64,000 bases of DNA from Candidatus Rokuibacteriota bacterium (lineage in GTDB: Bacteria > Methylomirabilota > Methylomirabilia > Rokubacteriales > CSP1-6), in NCBI GenBank assembly GCA_003221695.1, contig QHSX01000064.1:1-64000 (forward strand), read 5' to 3'. Positions 44,619-52,935 of this stretch are shown here, piece by piece. The first letter of the stretch is position 1. Each line of letters starts with the position of its first letter. The notes under the pieces were generated by a model, which saw nothing but the letters and a program-made list of their open reading frames with translations, had not been told where the DNA came from and searched no databases. Made by a program: the position numbers and the translations under genes.

Positions 44619-45595
44619 TCGACGGGCGCCCGCTGCTCGAGGTCCGGAACCTCGTCAAGCACTTCTACGTCTCGGGCGGGCTCTTCGGCGGGCGGGAGGG
44701 CGTCGTCCGCGCCGTGGACGACGTGAGCTTCGCGATCCATCGCGGCGAGACGCTGGGGCTCGTCGGCGAATCCGGCTGCGGCAAGACCACGACCGGTCGG
44801 TGCATCCTCCAGCTCGAGCGGCCCACGCGCGGCCAGATCCTCTTCGAGGACCGCGACCTTGCGACCCTCGGCCCCGAGGAGCTCCGGGCGGTCCGCCGCC
44901 GTATGCAGGTGATCTTCCAGGATCCCTACAGCTCGCTGAACCCCCGCATGACGGTGGGCCAGATCATCACCGAGCCGCTCGCGGTGCATCGCATCGTCCC
45001 CGACCCGGTGAAGCGCGAGGCGCGTGTCCAGGAGCTCCTGGGACACGTGGGCCTGCTCCCGCAGCATGCGCGGCGGTATCCCCATCAGCTCTCCGGTGGT
45101 CAGCGCCAGCGCGTGGGGATCGCGCGGGCGCTCGCCATGGAGCCCGCGCTCATCGTCTGCGACGAGCCGGTCTCCGCGCTCGACGTCTCGATCCAGGCGC
45201 AGATCATCAATCTGCTCGAGGATCTCCAGCGCGAGTTCGGCCTGACCTACCTGTTCGTCGCTCACGACCTCTCCGTCGTGCGCCACATCTCGGACCGCGT
45301 GGCGGTGATGTACCTCGGCAGGATCGTCGAGCTCGCCGACCGGAAGGCGCTCTACGACGACCCGCTGCACCCCTACACCCGCGCCCTGCTCTCCGCCGTG
45401 CCGATCCCCGACCCCGAGCTCGAGGCGCGCCGCGAGCACATCGTCCTGGGCGGGGAGGTCCCGAGCCCGTTGCACCCGCCGTCGGGGTGCGTCTTCCACC
45501 CTCGCTGTCCCATCGCGATCGACCGGTGCCGGGCGGTGGTGCCAGAGCTCCGCGAGATCAAGCCGGGCCACTGGGCGGCGTGCATCCTCGCTTGA
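44615..45595 (+). CDS. Oligopeptide/dipeptide ABC transporter ATPase (DppF-like)
   Basis: 326-residue second ATPase: Walker [10 protein letters not shown] (about residues 47-55), Q-loop [15 protein letters not shown], signature [15 protein letters not shown], Walker [14 protein letters not shown], and the Cys-containing C-terminal extension '[15 protein letters not shown]'. ATG 44615 overlaps the previous stop. Heterodimeric DppD/DppF pairs drive peptide, nickel or other solute uptake; the solute here is undetermined. Confidence 0.93.
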   Translation: MIDGRPLLEVRNLVKHFYVSGGLFGGREGVVRAVDDVSFAIHRGETLGLVGESGCGKTTTGRCILQLERPTRGQILFEDRDLATLGPEELRAVRRRMQVIFQDPYSSLNPRMTVGQIITEPLAVHRIVPDPVKREARVQELLGHVGLLPQHARRYPHQLSGGQRQRVGIARALAMEPALIVCDEPVSALDVSIQAQIINLLEDLQREFGLTYLFVAHDLSVVRHISDRVAVMYLGRIVELADRKALYDDPLHPYTRALLSAVPIPDPELEARREHIVLGGEVPSPLHPPSGCVFHPRCPIAIDRCRAVVPELREIKPGHWAACILA

Positions 45596-45620
45596 CAGGC
45601 CCGCGGCACGTGCTTAAATG
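45592..45620 (+). promoter_or_regulatory. Putative sigma-70 promoter of the tandem binding-protein genes
   Basis: TTGACA (45592-45597), a 17-base spacer and TAAATG (45615-45620) lie at the end of the DppF-like gene, 55 bases before the first binding-protein ATG. A separate promoter would allow higher expression of the binding proteins than of the ATPases, as is common. Confidence 0.55.
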
Positions 45621-45674
45621 CTGAAACCTTTCGTGGTCTTCCTCGGTTTCAAAGCCAACCCTCTGGAGGGATCG

Positions 45675-47267
45675 ATGCTCCATCGCCTGGCCCTCGTGAT
45701 CGCGATCGTCGCCGCCGCGGCGGCGGCCCCTGCGGGGGCGCAGGAGAAGCCCCGTTACGGGGGCGAGCTGGTCTTCGCCGTGCCCTCGGAGCCACCGTCC
45801 TACGACGCCCACCGAGAGGAGACGTTCGGCGTCATCCACCCGATGGCCCCGCACTACAACACCCTGCTCCGACCCGACCCGACCGACAAGACGGCGAGCC
45901 GGATCGTGGGAGACCTCGCGGAGTCGTGGACGATCTCGAAGGACGGGCGCGTGTACACGCTCAAGCTCCACCGGGGCGTCAAGTTTCACGACGGCAGCGA
46001 GCTGACGTCTCGGGACGTCAAGGCCAGCTACGACAAGATCATCTTCCCGCCCGCCGGGGTCGCCTCCGACCGCAAGGGCGAGTACGTGGACGTCGAGGCC
46101 GTGCAGGCCCCCGACCCGTACACCGTCGTGTTCCGGCTCAAGTGGCCGTCCGGCTCGTTCCTCATGTCTCTGGCTTCGCCCTGGAACTGGATCTACAAGG
46201 CCGACATCCTCGCCAAGGACATGCGCTGGTACGAGACGCACGTGATGGGCACGGGCCCGTTCGTGTTCGTGGAGCACGTGAAGGGCTCGCACTGGGTGGG
46301 CAAGAAGAATCCCAACTACTGGGACAAGGGGAAGCCTTACCTCGACGGCTACCGTGCGATCTTCATCAAGGACTCGGCGGCGCAGGTGTCGGCGGTTCGC
46401 GGCGAGCGGGCGTACATCCAGTTCCGCGGCTTCGCACCCGCCGAGCGCGACAGTCTCGTCGCCGCGCTCGGGCCCAAGCTCACCGTCCAGGAGAGCCCCT
46501 GGAACTGCGTGATCCTGGTCGCGCTCAACCACGAGAAGAAGCCCTTCGACGACAAGCGGGTGCGTCGCGCGCTCACGCTCGCCATCGACCGCTACCAGGG
46601 GGCGCAGGCGCTGTCGAGGATCGCCATCGTGAAAGAGCCGGCCGGCGTGCAGGTGCCGGGGATGCCGTTCGCCACGCCCCCGGCGGAGCTCGAGAAGCTG
46701 GCCGGCTACGGGCGCGACATCGCCAAGGCCCGCGCCGAGGCCAGGCGCCTGCTCAGGGAGGCCGGGGTCCCCGACGGGTTCTCGTTCACCTACAAGAACC
46801 GCGGGGTCCCGATGCCGTACGAACCGCTCGGCGTCTGGCTCATCGACCAGTGGCGGCAGATCGGACTCAACGTCCGCCAGGAGGTGATCGAGGCCGCCAA
46901 GTATTACGCCGAGCTCCGTGGAGGCAACTTCGAGGTGGCGGCCGACTTCCAGTGCGGCTACATCGTGGAGCCCGACCTCGATCTCTACAAGTTCCAGTCC
47001 AAGGACAAGAGTCCGGCCAACTACAGTCGCTACGTGGACCCGACCCTCGACGAGCTGTACGAGAAGCAGAGCCGCGCGGTCGACCCGGAGGAGCGCAAGA
47101 GGTACATCCGCGAGTTCGAGCGGCGGCTGCTCGACGAGGAAGTGCACTACATCTACACGCTGCAGTGGCATCGGATCATCCCGCATCTGGCCAGGGTCCG
47201 GGGATGGACGATCACGCCGAGCCACTACCTGAACCAGCAGCTCGATGCGGTGTGGCTGACCGAGTAA
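45675..47267 (+). CDS. ABC transporter substrate-binding protein, family 5 (copy 1)
   Basis: 530-residue periplasmic SBP_bac_5 protein. Signal peptide MLHRLALVIAIVAAAAAAPA with cleavage near GAQ. The mature N-terminus 'RYGGELVFAVPSEPPSYDAH' (in part), 'DLAESWTISKDGRVYTLKLHRGVKFHDGSELTSRDVKAS' (in parts) and 'RRALTLAIDRYQ' are family hallmarks. The ATG at 45675 follows CTGGAGGG; 19 upstream in-frame codons are excluded because they precede the signal peptide. It is nearly collinear with the next gene, which looks like a tandem duplicate. Confidence 0.93.
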   Translation: MLHRLALVIAIVAAAAAAPAGAQEKPRYGGELVFAVPSEPPSYDAHREETFGVIHPMAPHYNTLLRPDPTDKTASRIVGDLAESWTISKDGRVYTLKLHRGVKFHDGSELTSRDVKASYDKIIFPPAGVASDRKGEYVDVEAVQAPDPYTVVFRLKWPSGSFLMSLASPWNWIYKADILAKDMRWYETHVMGTGPFVFVEHVKGSHWVGKKNPNYWDKGKPYLDGYRAIFIKDSAAQVSAVRGERAYIQFRGFAPAERDSLVAALGPKLTVQESPWNCVILVALNHEKKPFDDKRVRRALTLAIDRYQGAQALSRIAIVKEPAGVQVPGMPFATPPAELEKLAGYGRDIAKARAEARRLLREAGVPDGFSFTYKNRGVPMPYEPLGVWLIDQWRQIGLNVRQEVIEAAKYYAELRGGNFEVAADFQCGYIVEPDLDLYKFQSKDKSPANYSRYVDPTLDELYEKQSRAVDPEERKRYIREFERRLLDEEVHYIYTLQWHRIIPHLARVRGWTITPSHYLNQQLDAVWLTE

Positions 47268-48901
47268 TGGCGACGAATCGCGCGCGCCGCCGGGGCTCCG
47301 AGACCGTGCGCGGTCTCGTGGTCGGTGTCGCCGGACTGATGCTCGCCGTGCTCGGCGGCACCGGCGCGGGCGCGCAGGAGCGGCCGCGCTACGGTGGCGA
47401 GCTCGTGTTCGTCGTCCCGACCGAGCCGGCATCCTACGACGGGCACCGCGAAGGGACGTTCGCGCTCGTCCACCCTGTCGCTCCGATTTACAATACGCTC
47501 CTCCGGTTCGATCCCACCGATCGTACGGGGACGCGGGTGGTGGGTGACCTCGCCGAGTCGTGGACGATCGCCAGGGACGGCCGGACCTACACGTTCAGGC
47601 TCCGTCGCGGGGTGAAGTTCCACGACGGCAGCGACCTGACCTCGAAGGACGTGAAGGCGTCCTACGACAAGATCATCTTTCCGCCCTCTGGCGTCATCTC
47701 GTTCCGCAAAGGGCAGTACACGGCCGTCGAGGCGGTGGAGGCCCCGGACGCCGCCACGGTCGTGTTCCGCCTCAAGTGGCCGTCGGCGTCGCTCATCACC
47801 GCTCTCGCCTCGCCCTTCAACTGGATCTACAGGGCCGACATCCTGGCGAAGGACGTGCACTGGTACGAGACGCACGTCATGGGCACGGGCCCCTTCATCT
47901 TCGTCGAGCACGTGAAGGGCGCATACTGGGCCGCCAGGAAGAACCCCAATTACTGGGACAAGGGCAAGCCCTATCTCGACGGCTACCGCGCACTCGTCGT
48001 CAAGGACGCCAACGCGCAGGTGGCGGCGGTCCGGGCCGAGCGCGCCCACATCCAGTTCCGAGGGTTCACGCCCTCGGAACGGGACAGCCTCGTGCAGGCC
48101 CTCGGCGCCAAGATCGCGGTGCAGGAGAGCCCCTGGGACTGTGTCCTCCTGGTCGGGATGAACCACGAGAAGAAGCCGTGGGACGACAAGCGCGCGCGCC
48201 GGGCGCTCACGCTCGCGCTCGATCGCCACCAAGGCTCGCAGGCGCTCTCGAGAATCGCCATCGTGAAGAGCGTCGGAGGCGTGCAGGTTCCAGGGACACC
48301 GTTCGCGGCGCCGCCCGAGGAGCTCGAGAAGCTCGCCGGCTACTCTCACGACGTCGCAAAGTCGCGGGCCGAGGCGCGCCGTCTCCTGACGGAGGCCGGC
48401 GTCCCGGAGGGCTTCTCGTTCAGCCTCAAGAACCGCAACGTCCCCATGCCCTACGAGCCGATCGCCGTATGGCTGGTCGATCAGTGGCGGCAGGTCGGCC
48501 TCCAGGCGCGTCACGAGTTCATCGAGTCGACCAAGTGGGAGGCCGATCTCCGAAACGGCGAGTACGAGGTCGCCGTCGACACCCAGTGCAGTTACGCCGT
48601 CGATCCGGACCTCGACCTCTACAAGTTTCAGTCGATGGGGATCAGCCACAACAACTACGGCCGCTACACGGACACGGTCCTCGACGAGCTCTACCAGAAG
48701 CAGAGTCGCGCCCTCGATCCGGACGAGCGGAAGAAGTACGTCCGTGAATTCGAGCGGCGGCTTCTGGACGAGGAGGCTCACTACGCCTACACGCTCCAGT
48801 GGCACCGCATCATTCCGCACAGCGCGAAGGTGCGCGGGTGGACCATCACGCCCAGCCACTTCGTCAACAACCAGCTCGATACGGTGTGGCTTGCGGAGTA
48901 G
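47267..48901 (+). CDS. ABC transporter substrate-binding protein, family 5 (copy 2)
   Basis: 544-residue paralogue of the preceding protein, with a longer leader (basic ATNRARRRG, then hydrophobic core, cleavage near GAGA/QERP). Large parts match copy 1 residue for residue, for example 'YETHVMGTGPF', 'NPNYWDKGKPYLDGYRA' and 'YTLQWHRIIPH'. Differences concentrate around the central lobe (about residues 440-475), where ligand specificity usually lies. ATG overlaps the stop of copy 1 by one base. Confidence 0.93.
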   Translation: MATNRARRRGSETVRGLVVGVAGLMLAVLGGTGAGAQERPRYGGELVFVVPTEPASYDGHREGTFALVHPVAPIYNTLLRFDPTDRTGTRVVGDLAESWTIARDGRTYTFRLRRGVKFHDGSDLTSKDVKASYDKIIFPPSGVISFRKGQYTAVEAVEAPDAATVVFRLKWPSASLITALASPFNWIYRADILAKDVHWYETHVMGTGPFIFVEHVKGAYWAARKNPNYWDKGKPYLDGYRALVVKDANAQVAAVRAERAHIQFRGFTPSERDSLVQALGAKIAVQESPWDCVLLVGMNHEKKPWDDKRARRALTLALDRHQGSQALSRIAIVKSVGGVQVPGTPFAAPPEELEKLAGYSHDVAKSRAEARRLLTEAGVPEGFSFSLKNRNVPMPYEPIAVWLVDQWRQVGLQARHEFIESTKWEADLRNGEYEVAVDTQCSYAVDPDLDLYKFQSMGISHNNYGRYTDTVLDELYQKQSRALDPDERKKYVREFERRLLDEEAHYAYTLQWHRIIPHSAKVRGWTITPSHFVNNQLDTVWLAE

Positions 48902-48906
48902 CGGTC

Positions 48907-49860
48907 TTGGGCAAGTACATCCTCAAGCGACTCCTCTTGATGATCCCGACCCTGCTCGGCGTCGCGGTGATCATCTTCTTTCTGATGCGCGTCGTGCCGG
49001 GCGACATCGTCGAGCTGCGGTTCGCGGGCGAGAGCTCGTTCGCCTCGAAGGAGAACCTCGACAAGGAACGCGTCCGGCTCGGTCTGGACCAGCCGCTCTG
49101 GAGACAGTTCCTCGCCTGGATCACGGGGATCGTCCGGCTCGACTTCGGCAAGTCGATGTGGACCGGCGCTCCCATCCTCGAGGAGATCCGGTTGCGCTTT
49201 GCGCTGTCGCTGCAGCTCGCGATCATGGCCACGCTGATCGCCGTGCTGCTGGCGATCCCGCTTGGCGTCATCGCCGCGCTCAAGCAGGACACGTGGGTGG
49301 ACTACGTCGTGCGGATCGTGTCGATCGCCGGGCTGGCGACGCCCTCGTTCTGGCTCGGCATCGTCTTCATCCTCGGACTCCTGATCGTCTTCAAGTGGCT
49401 TCCGCCCATGGTCTACACGCCGCTCTGGGTGGACCCCTGGCAGAACCTCCTGCAGCTCATCTGGCCGGCACTCGCGGTCGGCTACCGGTACTCGGCGGTC
49501 GCCACGCGCATGACGCGTTCGGCGATGCTCGAGGTGTTGCGAGAGGACTACATCCGCACGGCCCGGGCCAAGGGACTCTGGGAGAAGCTCATCCTCTCGC
49601 GCCACGCGCTCAAGAACGCGATGCTGCCGGTGCTCACCGTGATCGCGCTCGAGTTCGCCTTCCTGATGGGCGGGCTCGTCGTGACCGAGCAGGTGTTCAA
49701 CCTCAACGGGCTCGGTCTCCTCTTCGTCGAGGCGGTGGCCCACCGCGACTACACGCTCACGCAGGCGCTCGTGATGCTCGTCGCGTTCGTCTTCATCTTC
49801 GTGAACTTCCTGGTCGACCTGGCGTACGCCTGGATCGACCCGCGCATCAGATTCAGATGA
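48907..49860 (+). CDS. Oligopeptide/dipeptide ABC transporter permease (DppB-like)
   Basis: 317-residue inner-membrane permease with six helices. N-terminus 'GKYILKRLLLMIPTLLGV' (in part) and 'FLMRVVPGDIVELRF' are typical of DppB. The coupling loop is 'EDYIRTARAKGLWEKLILSRHALKNAMLPVLTV' in parts. The best start is TTG at 48907, 6 bases after the previous stop; no ATG/GTG occurs at the conserved N-terminus. Confidence 0.92.
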   Translation: MGKYILKRLLLMIPTLLGVAVIIFFLMRVVPGDIVELRFAGESSFASKENLDKERVRLGLDQPLWRQFLAWITGIVRLDFGKSMWTGAPILEEIRLRFALSLQLAIMATLIAVLLAIPLGVIAALKQDTWVDYVVRIVSIAGLATPSFWLGIVFILGLLIVFKWLPPMVYTPLWVDPWQNLLQLIWPALAVGYRYSAVATRMTRSAMLEVLREDYIRTARAKGLWEKLILSRHALKNAMLPVLTVIALEFAFLMGGLVVTEQVFNLNGLGLLFVEAVAHRDYTLTQALVMLVAFVFIFVNFLVDLAYAWIDPRIRFR

Positions 49861-49911
49861 TGGGACGGCTCGGATCGGGGATCCAAAGGACCACAACGCG
49901 TGATCGCGGCG

Positions 49912-49948
49912 GGGTGCGGGCGTGGCGCGAGCCCGGGTGCCCGCACCC
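49912..49948 (+). other. 10-bp-stem hairpin between the two permease genes
   Basis: GGGTGCGGGC (49912-49921) and GCCCGCACCC (49939-49948) are perfect complements around a 17-base loop. It lies in the 97-base gap between the DppB-like stop and the DppC-like ATG at 49958, and would trap an alternative GTG start at 49922 in its loop. It may set the relative expression of the two permeases or stabilise upstream mRNA. Confidence 0.5.
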
Positions 49949-49957
49949 GGTTCGGTG

Positions 49958-50854
49958 ATGGCCGTCGAGCGCGCGGTCCTCGGCGAAGTCCCGGAGGTCG
50001 TCGAGCGTGGCGGCTGGCGGAGCGCGGCCCTGGACTTCTGCCGTGCGCGGCCGCTCGGCGCCATCGGCGCCGTCGTCGTCGCCATCAACATCTTCGTCGG
50101 CCTGGGCGCCAACGTGATCGCCCCCTATGACCCGCTGGCGACCGACTACGGGGCCATGCTGGGGCGGCCGTCGGCGGCCCACTGGCTCGGCACCGATGCC
50201 TTCGGCCGCGACGTCCTCTCGCGGATCATCCACGGCTCGCGCACCGCCATGCTGGTCGGCTTTTCGTGCGCGTTCCTCGGCGCGACCCTGGGCACGATCA
50301 TCGGCGTCACGAGCGCCTACTTCGGTGGCCGGGCGGACCTCCTGATCCAGCGCGTGATGGACGTCTTCCTCGCGTTCCCTTTGATCATCCTGGCCCTCGC
50401 GGTCGTCTCGATCCTCGGCACGGGCATCGGCAATGTGATCATGGCGATCACGATCCCGATGATCCCGCGCGCGGCGCTCGTGGCGCGCTCGAGCGCGCTC
50501 GCCATCAGGGAAATGCCCTACGTCGACGCGGCGCGCGCCGCAGGCTTCAGCCACGGGCGGATCATTCTGCGCCACATGTTGCCGAACGTGATGGCCCCGT
50601 ACCTGATCATGCTCACCGCGTACCTCGGGCAGGCGATCCTTCTCGAGGCGTCGCTCTCCTTTCTCGGCCTCGGCGTCGCCGAGCCGACGCCGGCCTGGGG
50701 CCTCATGCTCCGCGGGGCCGCGGTCCAGTTCGCCGAGTCGGCGCCTTGGATGGCGATCTTCCCCGGGTTCGCGATCAGCCTCGCGGTCTTCGCGTTCAAC
50801 CTCTTCGGCGACTCGCTGCGCGATGCGCTCGACCCGCGCCTCCGGACGCAGTAG
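49958..50854 (+). CDS. Oligopeptide/dipeptide ABC transporter permease (DppC-like)
   Basis: 298-residue permease with the DppC/OppC N-terminal helix, 'HWLGTDAFGRDVLSRIIHGSRTAMLVG' (in parts; the GTDxxGRD motif), and the coupling loop 'MPYVDAARAAGFSHGRIILRHMLPNVMAP' (in parts). 'ASLSFLGLGVAEPTPAWGLML' closes the family match. ATG 49958 is preferred to the GTG at 49922 because the latter is in a hairpin loop and adds only 12 unconserved residues. It completes the importer ATPase-ATPase-SBP-SBP-permease-permease. Confidence 0.92.
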   Translation: MAVERAVLGEVPEVVERGGWRSAALDFCRARPLGAIGAVVVAINIFVGLGANVIAPYDPLATDYGAMLGRPSAAHWLGTDAFGRDVLSRIIHGSRTAMLVGFSCAFLGATLGTIIGVTSAYFGGRADLLIQRVMDVFLAFPLIILALAVVSILGTGIGNVIMAITIPMIPRAALVARSSALAIREMPYVDAARAAGFSHGRIILRHMLPNVMAPYLIMLTAYLGQAILLEASLSFLGLGVAEPTPAWGLMLRGAAVQFAESAPWMAIFPGFAISLAVFAFNLFGDSLRDALDPRLRTQ

Positions 50855-50923
50855 CCGCGCGCCTGAACCTCGGTGGAACGGAAAGCGACCGGGCTCGCGG
50901 CCCCCGCGACAACGGTCGAATGC

Positions 50924-50952
50924 TTGACACGCTGCGGCGATTCGGGTACAAA
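50924..50952 (+). promoter_or_regulatory. Sigma-70 promoter of the ferredoxin gene
   Basis: TTGACA (50924-50929), a 17-base spacer and TACAAA (50947-50952) give a near-consensus promoter 45 bases upstream of the ferredoxin ATG. A GGGAGG ribosome site follows. This predicts strong constitutive expression. Confidence 0.7.
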
Positions 50953-50996
50953 CTCATGGGTTTAGCCAGCGCTCAAGAATTGATTGGGAGGCTCTG

Positions 50997-51263
50997 ATGC
51001 CGTATATCATCGCCGAGCCGTGCATCAACGTGAAAGACAAGGCATGCGTCGAGGTGTGCCCGGTCGACTGCATCTACGAAGGCGAGACGATGCTCTACAT
51101 TCACCCCGACGAGTGCATCGACTGCGGGGCCTGCGAGCCCGTGTGTCCGGTGAAGGCGATTTTCGCCGAGGACGAGACTCCGGAGCAGTGGAAGAACTAC
51201 ATCGAGCTCAACAAGCAGTTCTTCAAGGACCACCCGGGAGTCAAGCCCGCCACCAAAAAGTAG
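50997..51263 (+). CDS. Seven-iron-type ferredoxin
   Basis: 88-residue electron carrier. Cysteines at C9, C17, C21 and C25 (PC-x7-CVEVCPVDC) and at C40, C43, C46 and C50 ([13 protein letters not shown]) match the 3Fe-4S plus 4Fe-4S ferredoxins such as FdxA/Azotobacter FdI; the wide C9-C17 spacing with Val in place of the middle Cys is the 3Fe-4S signature. The C-terminal segment (about 60-88) is shorter than in FdI. It is a monocistronic gene with its own promoter. Confidence 0.93.
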   Translation: MPYIIAEPCINVKDKACVEVCPVDCIYEGETMLYIHPDECIDCGACEPVCPVKAIFAEDETPEQWKNYIELNKQFFKDHPGVKPATKK

Positions 51264-51300
51264 CTGCACACCCCCCGCGGCACCCCGCCAGGCCCGCCGG

Positions 51301-51316
51301 GCATTCGCGCGAATGC
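51301..51316. promoter_or_regulatory. Perfect 16-bp palindrome upstream of a sigma-54 promoter
   Basis: GCATTCGCGCGAATGC is a perfect palindrome centred about 70 bases upstream of the expected transcription start of the small Fis-type regulator. It may be an activator or autoregulator site, or act as the 3' hairpin of the ferredoxin transcript, which ends 38 bases before it. Confidence 0.5.
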
Positions 51317-51354
51317 GGTGGGCCTTAGTCGCTGCGAAATCGAGCGTCGGTGTC

Positions 51355-51370
51355 TGGCACAGCGGTTGCG
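51355..51370 (+). promoter_or_regulatory. Sigma-54 promoter of the small Fis-type regulator
   Basis: TGGCACAGCGGTTGCG matches the consensus TGGCACR-N4-TTGC with GG and GC separated by 10 bases. Expected transcription start is near 51380, so the gene would have a very short leader if ATG 51385 is used. Confidence 0.75.
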
Positions 51371-51384
51371 TCCCGTCGAAGGGC

Positions 51385-51621
51385 ATGGCCTCGGTGCCCG
51401 CAACCTCGCCGCCACCCTTGCTCGAGTCGAGCCTCGGCTACCACGGCGCCGTCTCGGCGTTCAAGCGACGGCTGATCGAAGCGACGCTCCACCAGGTGAG
51501 CGGCAACCGCACCCACGCCGCCCGCATGCTGGGCCTCCAGCGCACCTACCTCCTCCGCCTCATCCGGGACCTCGGCGTCGCCGCGCCGCCGCCCCCGACG
51601 CGAGGACGGCGCCTGGCCTAG
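51385..51621 (+). CDS. Small Fis/NtrC-type HTH DNA-binding protein
   Basis: 78 residues. The C-terminal part 'RRLIEATLHQVSGNRTHAARMLGLQRTYLLRLIRDLGV' (in parts, residues 28-65) is the Fis-type helix-turn-helix that ends NtrC-family activators (GNRTHAARMLG...). The AAA+ and receiver domains of those activators are absent, so it is a stand-alone DNA-binding module. The start is uncertain: ATG 51385 lies only about 5 bases after the predicted sigma-54 start site, and GTG 51394 is an alternative; the open frame above 51385 crosses the promoter and is rejected. Confidence 0.75.
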   Translation: MASVPATSPPPLLESSLGYHGAVSAFKRRLIEATLHQVSGNRTHAARMLGLQRTYLLRLIRDLGVAAPPPPTRGRRLA

Positions 51622-51698
51622 ACAGCCTGGCCTAGACAAAGGTCGGCCCCCACATACGGGTTGACGGGCCGCGATCCGTCCGGGCAAGCTGAGGCCCG

Positions 51699-52823
51699 AT
51701 GCGTGACGTGTGGGTCGCGGGCGCGGGCATGACGCGCATTGGCCGCCGGGCGGAGTCACTCTCCGATCTTATGGCCGAGGCGGCGCACGCCGCCCTGCGC
51801 GACGCCGGGCTCGAGCGGCCCGACGCGATCGTCGCCGCGGCAATGAACCCCGAGGAGTTCGTCGGCGACGGCAACTTCGCCTCCAGCACCGCCACGCACA
51901 TGGGCTTCGCGGAGACGCCCGCGATGCGCATCGAGACCGCGACGTCCTCGGGCGCGGCGGCGCTCTACGCGGGCTTTGCCCAGATCGCGGCGGGCATGCG
52001 CCACGCGGTGCTCGTCGTCGGCGGGGAAAAGATGACGCATCTCGACACGCCGCGCGTCTCGGAGCTGATCGGCCGCTCGATCGATCACTACGAGCGCTCG
52101 TACGGCGCCACGATGCCAGCGCTCGCCGGCCTCGTCGCGCGTGCGCTAATCGCGCGGAACGGCGGCGCGCCCCGCGAAATGGCCCAGGTCGCCGTGAAAA
52201 ACCACGCCAACGCCGTCCGGAACCCGTACGCCCATTTCCAGCGCGCGGTCACCGTCGACGAGGTGCTGGACTCCCGGATGGTCGCCGATCCGCTCCGCCT
52301 GCTGCACTGCTGCCCCATCTCCGACGGCGCCGCCGCCGTCGTCCTGACGGCCGACCGCGCGGCGGTACGAATCACCGGCATCGGGCAGGGGATGGACACG
52401 CTCGCGCTCCGCCACCGCGATGCGCTCACGAGCTTCCGGGCCTCCCGAGCGGCGGCGCGCGCGGCGTTCGCGATGGCGGGTGTCGGTCCCGAGCGCGTGG
52501 ACGTGGCCGAGCTGCACGACGCGTTCGCGCCGTTCGAGCTGATGTCGCTCGAGGACCTCGGCCTGGTGCCGTCGGGGAAGGCCGGCCGCGCGACGCTCGA
52601 CGGCGAGACCGCGCTCGACGGCCGGCTGCCGGTGAACCCGTCGGGCGGCCTCAAGGCGCGTGGCCACCCGCTCGCGGCGACGGGGCTCGCGCAGATCGTC
52701 GAGTGCGTGTGGCAGCTCACGGGGCGCGCCGAGGGGAGGCAGGTGCAGGCGCATGTCGCGCTCGCGCAGTCGATCGGCGGGCTCGCAACGAACAACTGGG
52801 TGACGCTCCTCGAGGCGCCATGA
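51699..52823 (+). CDS. Thiolase-like protein with substituted nucleophile
   Basis: 374-residue thiolase-superfamily protein. Both thiolase halves are present, with 'DVAELHDAFAPFELM' and 'NPSGGLKARGHPLAATGLAQI' (in parts), so the catalytic His of GHP is retained. The N-terminal nucleophile, normally Cys in 'ACASG', aligns with T82 in ETATSSG, and the C-terminal Cys loop reads QSIGGLA. Condensing or cleaving activity of the normal kind is therefore doubtful. It precedes a DUF35 protein and a CoA transferase, the usual setting for SCP-x/archaeal-type thiolase complexes. ATG 51699. Confidence 0.85.
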   Translation: MRDVWVAGAGMTRIGRRAESLSDLMAEAAHAALRDAGLERPDAIVAAAMNPEEFVGDGNFASSTATHMGFAETPAMRIETATSSGAAALYAGFAQIAAGMRHAVLVVGGEKMTHLDTPRVSELIGRSIDHYERSYGATMPALAGLVARALIARNGGAPREMAQVAVKNHANAVRNPYAHFQRAVTVDEVLDSRMVADPLRLLHCCPISDGAAAVVLTADRAAVRITGIGQGMDTLALRHRDALTSFRASRAAARAAFAMAGVGPERVDVAELHDAFAPFELMSLEDLGLVPSGKAGRATLDGETALDGRLPVNPSGGLKARGHPLAATGLAQIVECVWQLTGRAEGRQVQAHVALAQSIGGLATNNWVTLLEAP

Positions 52824-52872
52824 GGGAACGAGACATGAGGTGTGTAGCCGGGTCGCCCTGTGTCGAGATACG

Positions 52873-52920
52873 GAGCCGGGTCGCACCTCGTCTCGGGCCA
52901 CCCACGGGATGTCGCGGTCT
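52873..52920 (+). repeat. Dispersed repeat copy B (GCCGGGTCGC type)
   Basis: In the gap between the thiolase-like and DUF35 genes, GCCGGGTCGCACCT, GGCCACCCACGG and GCGGTC recur in the order seen at 14197-14241. A further AGCCGGGTCGC lies about 28 bases upstream (from about 52846), so this copy is partly duplicated. It is non-coding because the DUF35 start is at 52936. Confidence 0.5.
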
Positions 52921-52935
52921 CGCGGCGTCGTTGCA

